Assembly: GCA_035048485.1 (NCBI GenBank) | Contig: CM068583.1 | Coordinates: 29,137,841-29,201,840, forward strand | Origin: Pteria penguin | Lineage: Eukaryota > Mollusca > Bivalvia > Pterioida > Pteriidae | DNA: 64,000 nucleotides | Direction of reading: 5' to 3' | Shown: piece after piece, positions 49,692-61,270 of the stretch | How the letters are laid out: every line of letters starts with the position of its first letter | How positions within the stretch are numbered: position 1 is the first letter of the stretch | Notes under the pieces: generated by a model | The model's input: only the letters and a program-made list of their open reading frames with translations | What the model was told of the DNA's origin: nothing | The model's database searches: none | Translations under genes and position numbers: made by a program

Positions 49692-50120
49692 ATATCTGAA
49701 AAATTTGTTTTCAATAAAATGTCAAGATAATTGTCTATCGATTTCTTTCTCCCATTTTATGTTGTATATTTCGATTTATTTTTAATAAAAACTTATCATT
49801 CCTTTCCTTGTCATGCTATAATTCTTATAAACGAAATTTTCTCTCAAATTCCCGTAAATCATTTTTCAATTACGGACTATTTGACTTTGGATTAGGCGTA
49901 AATTTAAGCCCCCATTTTAAGACTGACGTTTCATCTTTATCTAATTTTTCAGATGACAATGAAATATGAAATGTTTAAATACGAAACGGATATACTGATC
50001 TGAGTTGTGCTTTTAGCTTCAAGTTTATTTGAATATATTACATGAACGTAGGTATAAAACTTATCGTTAGTAAAGGAATATTTTACTGTTATACAGGAAT
50101 ATTTTACCGTTATACAGATA
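49692..50120. other. Non-coding interval
   Basis: No supported gene or repeat. Confidence 0.4.
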
Positions 50121-50396
50121 TGATTGAGTCACTGATTTTTGTTTAACGTCACACCACGAATATTTCACGTATATGGTGACAGCCTCTGCCTGATGCGGGG
50201 CATACAAATTTTGACCTTTGCAACGGACTCACCCGAAGCAGTGAGGGATCTTTAACGTGCCAAAGATACCACGACACGGGGTCTCGGTTTTTTCTGTCTC
50301 ATCCGAAAGACAGGACACCGACATGACCAGAGCTGGACTTGAACCTCGTTCCCGATCAGGAGACGAGCACAATACCGCTAGGCCAAACCGGCTTTG
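50121..50396 (-). mobile_element. tRNA-derived V-type SINE, second copy
   Basis: Same layout as 11222-11505: core gtttaacgtcacaccacgaa (+ strand reading), tgacctttgcaacggac, acccgaagcagtgaggg, then the tRNA-like head on the minus strand with A box tggcctagcggta and B box ggttcaagtcc. Close in sequence to the first copy. Confidence 0.87.
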
Positions 50397-50514
50397 TACA
50401 GATATGAAACTTATTTCTTTGACGACTGTGCAAACAGTATGATCTGCGTAAAGATAAGAAGAAATACGAAAATTAAGAGTCTTAAAATGTAAAGATGATG
50501 AATAAGTCCAAACC

Positions 50515-50990
50515 ATAAGTCCGAGAAGCATGAAACCAAAGGACACACAAAATCAGTGAAAATGAAAACCAAATAGAAAATAACGAAAAATGTCTACCTG
50601 AAGAGCATATGTAAACCCCTATGATGTAGTTAGATCAAATGCCCGGGAAGAGTGAGCATCTTCTGCTTGCTAGCAATGCCCGTCACATATACCCAGTAGA
50701 AAGAGTAAAATCGTGTACATTCCATATATATTTATATATGGAGAAGTCAAAGTAGGTAACCTTCTCGTACAGAAGGTGTCAAATCTGTGTAAAATGATCG
50801 GAATCGTTCTTAGTCCAGAATATAATTTTAAAGTCTGGATGACGAGATACCATATTGAGTAATAAGATATTATTTTTATTTATCCCAAATGTATCACTGT
50901 CGATGCTCACCATATTGTTTTGATACACAAAAGTAGTTCTGGTAATAGTGAGTATGTCCCCATAAAAAAGTTCGTGTGACGGAATTAACA
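50515..50990 (-). repeat. PLE-tail-like repeat, right arm of the inverted pair
   Basis: Reverse complement matches 46463-46800. The minus-strand frame 50990-50779 adds upstream coding-like sequence ending SRHPDFKIIFWTKNDSDHF, of which the left arm keeps SRYPDF and IFWTETDSDHF. That conserved peptide implies the repeat was once translated. Confidence 0.8.
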
Positions 50991-51584
50991 TTTTATTTTA
51001 TAACCAAACAGAACCTACGATAAAATCAACATTGAATTATTCAAGGAAAAACAGTCTACAATAAACTCTAAATTCCTAAACCAATATATCTGCTAATTAC
51101 ATATATTATTTTAGTGATATTGAAACTAATATCGATTTAAATATCATCATAGAATATGATTTAACTTTTCTTTTCTATATTTCAATATCCCTGTCAAATA
51201 ATTCTGACCGTTTATACCGTTATGGACAATGCAGACAGATTTACTCGGCTGTATTGACTTGGTTTGTTTTACTTGTATAAAATCAACGTGCATATAATTT
51301 CATTACCACTTTATGTGACCTATTCTACCCCTTGAGGGCTATATATTTACACTTTTAAGTGCCTCTGCTTTGGCGATAATATTGATTGTACATTTCAACC
51401 GATATTGCCTAGGGTGCATTTTGTGGTAAATGTACTTACATCTTACTGTCATTCTTGTAAATATAGGTAATAGCTAGTCTTAATCATTGAGAGAAAGACA
51501 GACAGAGTTGATTTTGTATTTCGATATCATAAATGTAGTTTCATTTGATTTAAGCACCTCTTCTTCCTTTAATTCATATATATA
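50991..51584. other. Non-coding interval
   Basis: No supported gene or repeat. Confidence 0.4.
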
Positions 51585-52395
51585 TTCTATTCGTGTTTAC
51601 ATCTTTATGATTTCTCAAGTTTAGTAATTTGCTGTTACTTGTTCTTTATATGGAGTATTATTCATAAATTGTTTGTAAAACTAAGAATTATCTCACTAAT
51701 GAATAGCTCTTTCCTTAGATTAATTCTTTGCCTCACTTTTTGGCAACTTTGGTTTTAACTCTGCTCTTCAATTATTAGTATAATATTAGAATATATAGAA
51801 AAATATCCAATCATTCGGCCATGAGCATCACTTAAGAGACAGAAATTGTCGAAATGCGCATCTGGTGCACAAAATTATAACGTATATATGTTCTTATATA
51901 TATATTTATCACTAAACGGGCGTCACTGCTGGTGGACTTATAGCTACCGAGGGCATCATAGGTCTAGATGTCAGTGTTTTTGTACTGACATGAGATATGT
52001 ACTTGAAATTTCCAGTCATGCAATTTATAAATCACTTTTTATAAAGCACTGTGTTCTTCAAATATGAATGAAATATTAGAATTCCAATCATTCGACCTTG
52101 AACTGAAGAGACATAAGTTGTGGAAATGATCATCTGGTGCACAAAATGATAGCGTATATATGTTCTAATATTTATTATTTATTGTAAGATATTTATTCTT
52201 TGATTGTACTGCTCTTATGATTATTAGGAAGCAAGGCCCGTAAACCAGTTCACCACATTATTTCACTGACTATTGTCATTTCAATTATGCGCCCTAATTC
52301 GGAACCTAAATTGCATTAATATCGAATAAACTGAAATCGAAAAGTTATTTCATTCATCCACTCTTTACACCTTCGTATTGTATATTGCATATGGT
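51585..52395 (+). mobile_element. Family-B PLE tail split by a hammerhead-type repeat
   Basis: 51585-51670 matches the tail around gtttatatttttatgacc and attatttataaatt (49360-49440). 52196-52395 resumes at tctttgattgtactgctctt (empty site: 49448). Between lies the foreign repeat. The family-B copies at 49430-49460 and 54520-54550 serve as the empty site. Confidence 0.85.
51671..52195 (+). mobile_element. Hammerhead-bearing repeat, nearly two units
   Basis: Junction boxes at 51820-51885 and 52100-52160 lie about 270 bases apart. The first has CTTAAGA (core G replaced by T), stem II gaca/tgtc, GAAA (51851-51854), and tgcgc/gtgca pairing as stem III. The second has CTGAAGA, then a stem whose GAAA is preserved only as ggaaatg. 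The body holds cgtcactgctggtggac, ccgagggcatcata and tgtactgacatgaga. Both ribozymes look inactive. Confidence 0.82.
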
Positions 52396-53299
52396 TTGCC
52401 AATTGTATGATTTTCTGTCGTGTTTAAAATCTTATCCACAATTAACACAGAGAGAGTTTACTACATAATACATCATAATCCCATTATATTTCTGATGTTG
52501 GTTTAAATCGTGCAATGATGACATCATCACGGAAATCAGCTCACAAATTTAATATATAAAGGCCAGATAGGAAATTCCAACCTTAACCACAAACTTAATA
52601 TGAAAAAGACAGAATGATTGATTATCGATGTGTTGTTTGTCATTGTTGAGAAAAATATCAATGTTGATAATTACATTGATAAAATGACTGCAACTGTCGT
52701 CCGGTGTATCATTGTGAAGTAAGCTATGGTAACTTCAAACAACTTCTTGCATAAATTCAAAGCAAACTATAAATATTCAAAAGATAATACTTTTGTTTGT
52801 CTGAAGTTCTGAGGGGTTTCAGCCATCAAATTGAACACATATAGCATGCAGGTTAAGTATCAATGTTAATGAATTAATTAAGGGCTTAAATTATCATCTC
52901 ATGGGCGGAATCGACAGGTGTCTTTTCATACTTGATGCTTAAGGTTCGGATTACAAATCAAATATTGAAAAAAGCAGAAAAGAAACCGATAAATGGAAAC
53001 TATTTTAGAAAACCTTCATTTCATAATCAGAAAAATCGTTATTAGTGGTCACCTATGTTAAATATTTAGCCAAACGCACCATTCATCCAAGTAATCAAAA
53101 TAGATAGATGGATACTGGTTGATCTATAGGCTGTATATAATGGATATTTGCCAATTAGAAGACATTTGATTAGAGTAGTACTTTGTGTATTTTTGCATTC
53201 ATACCATATATAACGTCATAAAAATAACAGTATAGCATTATTATTATAAATGTAATAATAAGATTTTATTATCATTATAATTATCAGTTGTAGCAGTAT

Positions 53300-53367
<68 letters not shown>

Positions 53368-53559
53368 ATTCAAGCACATACCCAAATCTAGACAAGAAAA
53401 AGTTTAAAAAAAGAAAGTAGCAAATTGTAAAATATTGGATCGTATAACGCCTATGGTAAAACAACGATAAAGGGCGGTAAATTTGATGTATAACAGCCGA
53501 ACCCCCTCCTACGCTCTGTTGTGGCCGGTAATGGACATTGTTTTAATCATATTACAAAA
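52396..53559. other. Non-coding interval with (AGT)n
   Basis: (AGT)n at 53300-53367 gives a spurious poly-leucine frame on the minus strand. No supported gene. Confidence 0.5.
53300..53367. repeat. (AGT)n microsatellite
   Basis: Uninterrupted trinucleotide run of about 22 units. Confidence 0.97.
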
Positions 53560-53790
53560 CGAATCGACACCCAGTTAACCACATCATTTCATTGACAATT
53601 TTCAAATCAAATGACCGTAACTACACTATATTCGAATATTTTTGTGATGTCCGTCACTCACTTATGTCTTGTTTCATATCATTACACTGCATACTGTATA
53701 TTTCCGTGGTGAATTCTGTCATACGGCTGAGTCAATAATTTTTCTTGCCTACTTCAACATTTGACCCCCCACTCACCTCTCACATCTAAA
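53560..53790 (+). mobile_element. Family-B PLE tail fragment
   Basis: cagttaaccacatcattt, caaatcaaatgaccgtaact, attcgaatatttttgtgatg and tggtgaattctgtcat follow the order of the tail at 49499-49680. Diverged from it. Confidence 0.7.
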
Positions 53791-54293
53791 ATACTTCCTA
53801 GTGCCCAGATTTTATTGTTGACTCAATTTAAAAACTAAGCTCGGAATTTTAAGTGATATTTGAGTCGCCTGAAGCAATATATAAACAAACAATAATTTGT
53901 AACAACGGAAATATTTTTATGTCTGTTTGCTCTAGTTCACCCATTAAAGTTTTCGTCATATGTTTTGGGGTTTGTTTTTTTACTTTTTTATTTTTCTGGC
54001 ATTCCTTGGTTAGTTGTTGGCTCTTTTAATTTTTAGGGTTTAATTATTTTGTTTGGTTTTGTTTTTGGTTTGTTTTTTTTTTTTTTTTTTTGGAGGGGGG
54101 GGGCATGGGATTGTCTGGATTTAGATTTTAGATTTTTACCTTGAAAAGTAATGACACGAAAAACCCATGTGTATTGTCATGGTTGGTGGACCAGAGGGAT
54201 CCGGAAGTACCAATTCCAGGGTTCGGTTGATGCGTCAGATTAAAAAATATTCTAAACTTACAGATATCTAAATTTGTTGAATATCTGTTACAC

Positions 54294-54713
54294 AAGAAAA
54301 AAGAGGAGTTACCGGCTCAGTTATGTGGCAGAAGTCACCATGGAGCTATACAATACATGAATATAAATAATATAATAGAACATTTAACACATTACAAAAA
54401 TATTTGATTGTAGTGCAATTACGATACCGACTTAGGACGGTCATTTAATTTGACAAAAGCCAAACAAATGGTGTGGTTAACCGGTTTACAGGCCCACCTT
54501 CCCACTCACCGTAACAGCAGAACAATCAGAAGACGTACATTTAAAAATTTATAAGTAATCCTCCATGTAAAGAACAAGGGTCAACAGGTATCGCATATTG
54601 AGAGGTCATAAAAATATAAACACGTAAGGTATTGTAAAACACATAATGGTATAAAAATATATGCGACATCAACATGATAAACCGTGCTCTGCCAGTCTGA
54701 AAGCGAGCTAAGA
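54294..54713 (-). mobile_element. Family-B PLE tail, recent copy
   Basis: Nearly identical to the reverse complement of 49271-49691. I count roughly ten differences in 420 bases. It stops at the same internal word, tcttagctcgctttcag, without the RT. The youngest repeat pair in the window. Confidence 0.9.
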
Positions 54714-55141
54714 CAAAACCTGCAAGCGACAAGAATTGTCCATATTGTGAATTACACGTCGTATTTGTAATGTAGGTTGTAGTGTTAAGGTCGCTTTACA
54801 CTCATGATAACAGAATAAACGTCAGGCGGAGTGAACAAGAGATTTCGATGAAGTCTACATCGTTACCTTGATAGATTCGATTTGGTGTGTATTGATGTAA
54901 ACTGAAGACAGTTTTGCGACAAATTGTTGAACGTCTGTTAACCAAAACCTACAAGAGGCAAGAATTGTTCATATTGTAAATTCCAGATCGTATTTGAAAT
55001 GTACGCTGTAACTTTAAGGCCGTTCTACAGTCATATTAATAGATTAAACGCAAGTGGGAGTGAACATAAGATTTCGATGAAGTCGACATCGTTGCCCTGA
55101 TAGATTCGATTTGGTCTGCATTGATGCAAAATGAAGACAGT
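54714..55141. repeat. Tandem duplication, two units of 229 bp
   Basis: Unit 1 starts aaaacctgcaagcgacaaga (54715), unit 2 aaaacctacaagaggcaaga (54944). Both continue with gatttcgatgaagtc, acatcgtt and gatagattcgatttggt. The second unit is shorter at its end. Function unknown. It abuts the recent family-B tail. Confidence 0.9.
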
Positions 55142-55424
55142 AAATTGATTATGACAGTTTTACAATAAGATTTTCATTTTAGAGGTGCTAATTAAAGTTT
55201 CATCATACGTGTAGTAAATACTTCAAGATTGTATTCGCCTTTTTCATATTTATGTCAATTTCAAATATAAATTATTGCTATATATCTGCAGTAAATGACA
55301 AAGTGTCTGTGATTAATATCGATTTATACAGTATGAAAAATTTATTCCATTTTCCGACAGAAAGTATGATATAATGCAGATATAAAGTGGTTTATATAAA
55401 TTTAACAATCCTACTGTAATGGGA

Positions 55425-55706
55425 CTACTATGGACCTTGGATCTCCGATGAAATACCTGTAGAAAATAAAGACAAACATATAAAGCACAAAGACACTACA
55501 GCTAACAAGGCACCCTATATTTCACTTATATTCGTTCCCCGTCTGGGACTCGAACCCACGACCTATGGTACCGAATCACCTAGCTGCCATGCATCCGACC
55601 CTCTAACCGACTGAGCTACAGGTATTTCTTCGGAGATCCAAGGTCCATAGTACTCCCAGGTGTTTCACTGATTCTATTTGTGCTTTATATGTTTATTTCT
55701 CTTTCA
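55425..55706 (-). mobile_element. tRNA-containing element with interleaved inverted repeats
   Basis: A minus-strand tRNA-like sequence has a perfect A box tagctcagtcgg and B box ggttcgagtcc (rev. comp. within 55540-55618), spaced too far for a plain tRNA. Arm A (55425-55462) pairs with A' (55616-55653) at 36 of 38 positions. Arm B (acatataaagcacaaa, 55477-55492) pairs with B' (about 55678-55693). The order is A, B, tRNA-like, A', B', so the arms interleave. Confidence 0.75.
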
Positions 55707-55825
55707 GTGATGTATTATCTCAGAGGATCCGCCTGCGTTTACGTCGGATAAATTCCTTCACTTTTCGCGGCCGTGTTGTCATGCATGCGATTAGCTAATG
55801 ATTGGCTATTAAAGCTCCATTTTTG

Positions 55826-55880
55826 TGGAGCTCGGTTAGCTCAGTCGGTGAGAATGAGCAGTCACGCTACAACTACATAA
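55826..55880 (+). repeat. tRNA 5'-half-like fragment
   Basis: ggttagctcagtcggtgaga is a good A box in a tRNA-like 5' half. No B box follows. Probably a truncated tRNA-derived repeat. Confidence 0.5.
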
Positions 55881-56449
55881 TATTTGTGGTGTTAAATAGT
55901 TAATGCAAAATTTGCAAAAGAGTGTATGTGATTATGTAAGGGTCATAAAACACCTTTATCATGGTTTCTGTTACATATATAATTTAAAATGACATTAGGT
56001 CGGAAGATACAGAAATATATTTACTTATCATAACTCTATGTGGGAGATTGTAGAGGAAATTAACATCTATAGTGATTATGTGTGAAGACAAATGTATGCA
56101 TACCAACATGCTGATTTATCGTTAATTTTCATTAAACATTAATCAAAGTTCGTTGATATTACGGGACTTGTTTGTACAAAATTTATATAAATTTTAATCA
56201 TTGAAATTATATGCATGAAAGTATATATGTCCACAGTTTTATCTTTCATTTAATGCTAGTTTTTACGAGAAATTAAACAATAAAACTGACCACTTTGCAA
56301 CGTACCTGTCTCCCAGAGGAAGAATATAACATATCTTAATGTGGATCTATCGTCAAAAATTCTTTTAATAATTTCTAGACTATAGCCTCAAATACGACTA
56401 ACATAATTCCTATTATTTGCTTTAGCTATGCAAATAAATTCCAGATGTC
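55881..56449. other. Non-coding interval
   Basis: No supported gene or repeat. Confidence 0.4.
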
Positions 56450-56750
56450 GATTTAAATGAGTTGAAACCAGGTGTCCGGGAGAATTAAGCGGCCCTGTTT
56501 GCATGCAACACCCTTAGCAAAAGTCCTGCAACAACTATTCAAGTTCAGGAAGTAAACACATATACACATACACAGACGCAAATTCAATTATCCCATTCAG
56601 GGTATGAAATGCTATTAACCTGAAATTCCGTTGTTGAAAATACATTTGAACAAATGTCTGTATGTACACATATAATGTTAAATCAAGTATAGTCAAAAAG
56701 TTCAAGATAGCTAGTTGGTATGATCGTTTAACATTCTTGAAAGCTGATTA
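56450..56750 (-). mobile_element. Family-A PLE tail, solitary copy
   Basis: Reverse-complement matches to 39300-39640: gcatgcaacacccttagcaa, agtcctgcaacaac, aattatcccattcagg, acaaatgtctgtatgtacac and catataatgttaaatcaagt. It ends at acattcttgaaag, the start of the RT 3' end in other copies. Confidence 0.78.
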
Positions 56751-58484
56751 TTGCGAGGAATACATGTGACAAAATGTGAATACGAAAATAACTGACGGTG
56801 TGTCACTTTGGTAATGATGAAAGCAAACGTCAGTAGCCATTCATGGTTTTCAGGAATAAGCGTCTCTCATTTGGCAAAATTCCCCAGTCACTGAATGACA
56901 ATCATACCAAACGGGAGATTTATAAATTGACAAAAACTCCAGTAAGCTAATAAAACTTGATAATAAATTAGGGCATAGTTTAACGTACCCGCTTGGTTAA
57001 TTAGATTATAATATCAAGTATAAATAAAATGCAGAAACTGAAAAAAAAAACAAATAAAAGAGTTTGCTTATAAATAAATAGATAAAGTAATTAATTAATT
57101 AAAATAAGTTGTTCATATTATTCAAGTACGGTTCAGTTAAAAAAAATGTTTAATGTTTAAGAAAATGCTGAAAGCATATGCATACCGTTTATAAAGCGTT
57201 ACATGCACAGCGATAGAAAAGCAGAAACTATACTTACTGAGACATGAACAAGATTAAGATTTTATCTCAGTATCGTCATTACGATAAACAGTTCTGAATG
57301 CTTAGGTATTAACATGTCTACAGGCCTTGCTTCTTCACAGATACATGTATACATTATATTATATGTTGTTTTAAATCATATATTTCGAAATTAGTATATT
57401 GTTTTGTCAAACTATTTGAAAACTCTTAATACAGTATGGTAATTGAAAATGATATACATAATATCAAATATAGACATCCAAGACAATTAAAAAAAAATTA
57501 CCACACATGTAGTGACATAGTAAATGATATTGATTTCCATTTTAGTCATAAAATATGTCATACAAGATATATCTTAATTTTTAATCAGATAAATATTCTA
57601 TGTAACGTAGATACAGATAAATATATACATGGAAATATAATTCGGATCAAAATGAAACCTACATTTTAGTAGTAGTACGTTTAAAAAAAAACCAAACAAA
57701 CAAAAACTTTGAAACACTACTTTTAACCACTCTTAATATAAGATATTTATCTTGTTGCTCAATCAAAAAACATAATTTTTGTTTAACTTCTTAGAATGTT
57801 ATTTTTTTTCACAAATAAATACTATTCTAACCAATCATATGATAAATGTAGTGACAACGAAGGACGAAAACGCTAAACAAATCATGCATGATAATAATAT
57901 GACAAAAGTAGTTTTAGCTTTAAGCAAATTTATGCGTACTTGTTATAAAATGAGAAACCTCTTTTAAGATAAACCGTTTGTGATACATTGGCAAATAGAA
58001 GAGTTTATATAGTCATGGTATCACAAGTTTGTTTTCTAGGATTTTAATATATAATCGTTCATATCATTGTGCATGTGGATATTTATCATACCTCTGTAAA
58101 TGTAATACGAGAATACATATACATATTATTTTCGATATCAGTCGTTCTCACGATTTTATACATTGGTAAGTATCTTACGAGTTATATAAGCCAAACATTA
58201 TTACTATTTCTATTCCACGAGTCAGTGTTGTGGTCTATATTGTGTGTGTAGGTGTGTATGTGTGCGTATGTGTATGTATGTATGTGTGTGTGATGAAAGA
58301 ACAATAACATTGAAGGAAAACAGGCACAAAACTTGAGATCATGGGAATAATGACACTTAAGTAACATTTTTAAAAAGACATTAGAATCATATATAGAATG
58401 TCACATATGTAAAAATATTCGAAATCGACAGTAAAACCTGCAATCATCATAAAAAGCGCTGCACTATGACAAACATAGTGGCGA
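56751..58484. other. Non-coding interval with (TG)n
   Basis: (TG)n-rich patch at 58236-58293. Small frames at 57436-57669 and 57779-57967 have no recognisable motif and lack splice support. Confidence 0.45.
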
Positions 58485-59000
58485 GGATTGAATGACGAAC
58501 CTAGTCTAAAACTTTTCAGACGAGATAGGTCCTAAACCTTATCCCCCGTAGACTGTTAACCGAAATTTGTACAGATCAGGGACCTAAGCTCGATTACAAA
58601 CTGGCAAAGGAACATCTACTTCTGTTAATGTAATTTCATATTTTTTTATATTTAAATTTTTTTCCATTATAGTTTTCGCATTTCTTTTTCTGTGACCTCT
58701 CAATTTGAGCAACCTGTCCGTCTCTAGATATCAATGATTATCTATAAATTCTAAAATGCATGTTCTTCTCATGGAGTGCAGTATGTGGTTCATTAATCGA
58801 TTAATCACATCGACTGAGTGACACTCGTCGCTTCAAGTGACCGTCGTAGGTTGAGACAACAACTGTAATATAATCAAATACTTTTTGTTGTGTTTTAATT
58901 AATAATTATTTTTTGTTTGTTTGTTTGTTTGTTCTGCAAGTCCGTGGCAACTTATTTTTATAACGTGAAGCCTCTTCTTTCTTCTTGAGCAGATATAAAA
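58485..59000 (+). mobile_element. Family-B PLE tail, upstream copy
   Basis: Diverged match to 49183-49690: gacgaacctagtctaaaac, gactgttaaccgaaattt, caaactggcaaaggaacat, aatcaaatactttttgttg, with a (TTTG)n run at 58914-58932. It precedes the family-B RT at 59270, in the order pseudo-LTR then RT. Confidence 0.72.
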
Positions 59001-59269
59001 CTATAATAGTTTACAATGCATGACTCTTAGGTACCTGAAAATATTTATTGACTTTTAACTTGATTTCGTTTATGCTCAATCAGAAAAAAATGTAAGCAGT
59101 ACTGAATTTTGGATAAAGGTTTTAATCAAGATGAAAGAATTTATCATTTTTATACACTGCGCTGATATCATATTCTGTGTCTAGTTGAATAGTTTCTCTA
59201 TTTTATAAATAAGTTGACTAGATAATCATTGTTTTATATACTGAACGAAAAGTGATTATGGTGTATAAT

Positions 59270-60250
59270 ATTTCAGATAATCGATATTCTCATCGATAAT
59301 TTTACACTTAATCCTCGTTCATTCAAACAGCAATATAAAACACGGTCCAAGTCTATAAATAGGAAAGAGCTAATTTACAAAGTACATGTTTTTGTACCTG
59401 CTGACAAAGCCGCCTATTAATATTATCATTGAACTCTACTGGTATGTATGTTGAGACCCTACTATTGAAAATAAAAACAAGATCCTTCCCGACCATCTTA
59501 TAGTTATGTACGACTTCAATCTAAGCATTTGATTTGAACTTAAATTTGATCTCATATCCATGTGTTGGCTTCCTAAATTACACAAAAGTCCATATAAATC
59601 ACGTTTAATATCAAGTTCAAGTCAATGTTCTACAACTGTACTTTCTAAACATATAACTTCCGTTTTACTGCAGTCAACGACCATGTTATTAAATGTAAAA
59701 TTATATTAACAAACGTAGTTACTTTTGGTCAATATAATCTTCTTGCGAAGTCATTGAAAAACTTCGTTTGAAAATTTTTGAAGCTAATCAAGTCTCTACA
59801 TTTGATTTTTCTAAACATATTATTTCCGTTTTTACTGCAGTCAACGACCATGTTATCAAATATGGAATTATGTTTCACAAAAGTAACGTCAATTACTTTT
59901 GGTCAATCGGAACTTCTTGCGAAGTCATTGAAAAATTTCTCTTGAAAAATTCTGAAGCTAATCAAGTCTCTACATTTAATTTTTCGACACTATATACCTC
60001 TTTACCTCATGCCTTAATCAAAGCCAAGTGGTCCTCTCTCATACTCGCATGTTTCAACAGAGAATCCAGATCATACCTCTCTACTTCAAATACATTTGGA
60101 TTTTCCTCAAACAAATAATGTGAAAATTATAAACAAATGTATGGGACTTGTACTGAGCCATGTAATGCAATCACAATTTTTATAGATATTATTTGTATGC
60201 AATTTAATGGCAAGTTTTTTTCCAAAGGTTTTATGGGGTCCTACGGGCAC
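59270..60250 (+). pseudogene. Family-B PLE RT, N-terminal half, with internal duplication
   Basis: A decayed ADKA motif near 59400, CWLPKLHKSPYKSRLISSS (about 59560-59620), two tandem copies of a 166-bp segment (59645-59977), STFNFSTLYTSLPHALIKAK (about 59970-60030) and MQFNGKF (60198). It is then cut by a tandem repeat at 60270, before the palm motifs. Confidence 0.8.
59645..59977 (+). repeat. 166-bp tandem duplication inside the family-B RT
   Basis: ctaaacatataacttccg at 59645 and ctaaacatattatttccg at 59811 start two units. Both continue through actgcagtcaacgaccatgt, cttgcgaagtcattgaaaaa and gctaatcaagtctctacatt. A length of 166 is not a multiple of three, so it shifts the frame. Confidence 0.9.
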
Positions 60251-60269
60251 TTACTACCCTTTCATTTAC

Positions 60270-60722
60270 TTAATTATTATTCTCCCGCCTTTAGAAGGGG
60301 CATATTATGTTATTCCGTCCTCCGGCGTCCAGCATCCGGGATAAGGTTGTCCAGGCTATTACTTCTTTCTCTGTATACGGATTTCAATAATATTTCACAG
60401 AATTGTTGTTTAGGATCCAAGGGTGTGTCATGACCTTAACACAAGGCCATGGGCTAAAGGTCAAGGTTGCAACATGCAAAGTGATTAAAACATTATCCGG
60501 GCCATAACTTCTTCCCCCGTGCATGGATTTCAAAAATATTTCCCAGAATTGTTACTTAGGACCCAAGATCGTGGCATGGCCTGATTCAAGGTCATAGGTC
60601 AAAGGTCAAGGTCACAACATGCAAAGTGAATAAAACCTTGTCCGGGCCTTATCTTCTTCCCTTGTGCATGGATTTTTATAATATTTCACAGAATTGTTGT
60701 TTAGGATCCAAGAGTTGTTGAA
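60270..60722 (+). repeat. Bivalve tandem repeat, about three units of 145 bp
   Basis: Unit starts at about 60345 (gtccaggctattacttctt), 60491 (tatccgggccataacttctt) and 60636 (tgtccgggccttatcttctt). Shared words are gcatggatttcaaaaat, cagaattgttgtttagga and aggtcaaggtcacaaca. A leader with ccgcctttagaaggggcata precedes. The insertion truncates the family-B RT. Confidence 0.9.
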
Positions 60723-60782
60723 AAGTTACAATTTTAAATATATATCTGCTCACTGACAGACCAGCAGAGCACGGTTGACTAC

Positions 60783-61270
60783 TCTCGCAAGGATATATTG
60801 AGGAACGTTTGAAAATGTCACTGAGGAGGTTCTATGGTCGATATAGGGATCTAGTGCAATTTCAAATTCCTCTTACAAGAATGTAAACCGATATTTTGGG
60901 ATCGGACCATACAAACTAACAATCTTAACTTTTCCACTATACTTGATTTGACAAAATACGTATATATACAGACATTTGTTCACGTGCATTTCCGACATTG
61001 GAATTCCAGTCAAACAACATTTCATGCCTTAAATAGGAAAATTTGAGTATGTGTTCTTGTCTCCTTCATGTGTTCATACGTATTTATGTATTTACTTCCT
61101 CGACTTGAAAAGTTGTTGCAGGACTTTTGCGACGAGTGTTTCAAGCAACCAGGGGATGCTTACTCCTCCCGGGCACCTGGTCTCACCTTGATTTTAATGG
61201 GACAAATTGTCATGGAGGACACTTATCTGGCAGTAATATTCTATGAATGTCTGGTACAAGAATTAACAAA
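60783..61270 (+). mobile_element. Family-A PLE: left direct repeat (RT 3' end plus tail)
   Basis: gcaaggatatattgaggaac reads GYIEERLKMSLRRFYGRYRDL, the RT end. The tail then runs through atttccgacattggaattcc and DFCDECFKQPGDAYSSRAPG. The first 190 or so bases recur at 63821-64000 in the same orientation, about 3.04 kb away. Confidence 0.85.

Noticed and set aside
53216..53464. Poly-leucine frame on the minus strand
   Set aside because: Product of the AGT microsatellite; no start context or splice support.
55540..55620. Functional tRNA gene
   Set aside because: A and B boxes are good, but their spacing is too long and no clean acceptor stem forms. It is treated as a tRNA-derived element.
57436..57967. 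Two short plus-strand frames as a small gene
   Set aside because: No domain, no splice sites and A+T-rich codon content; probably chance.
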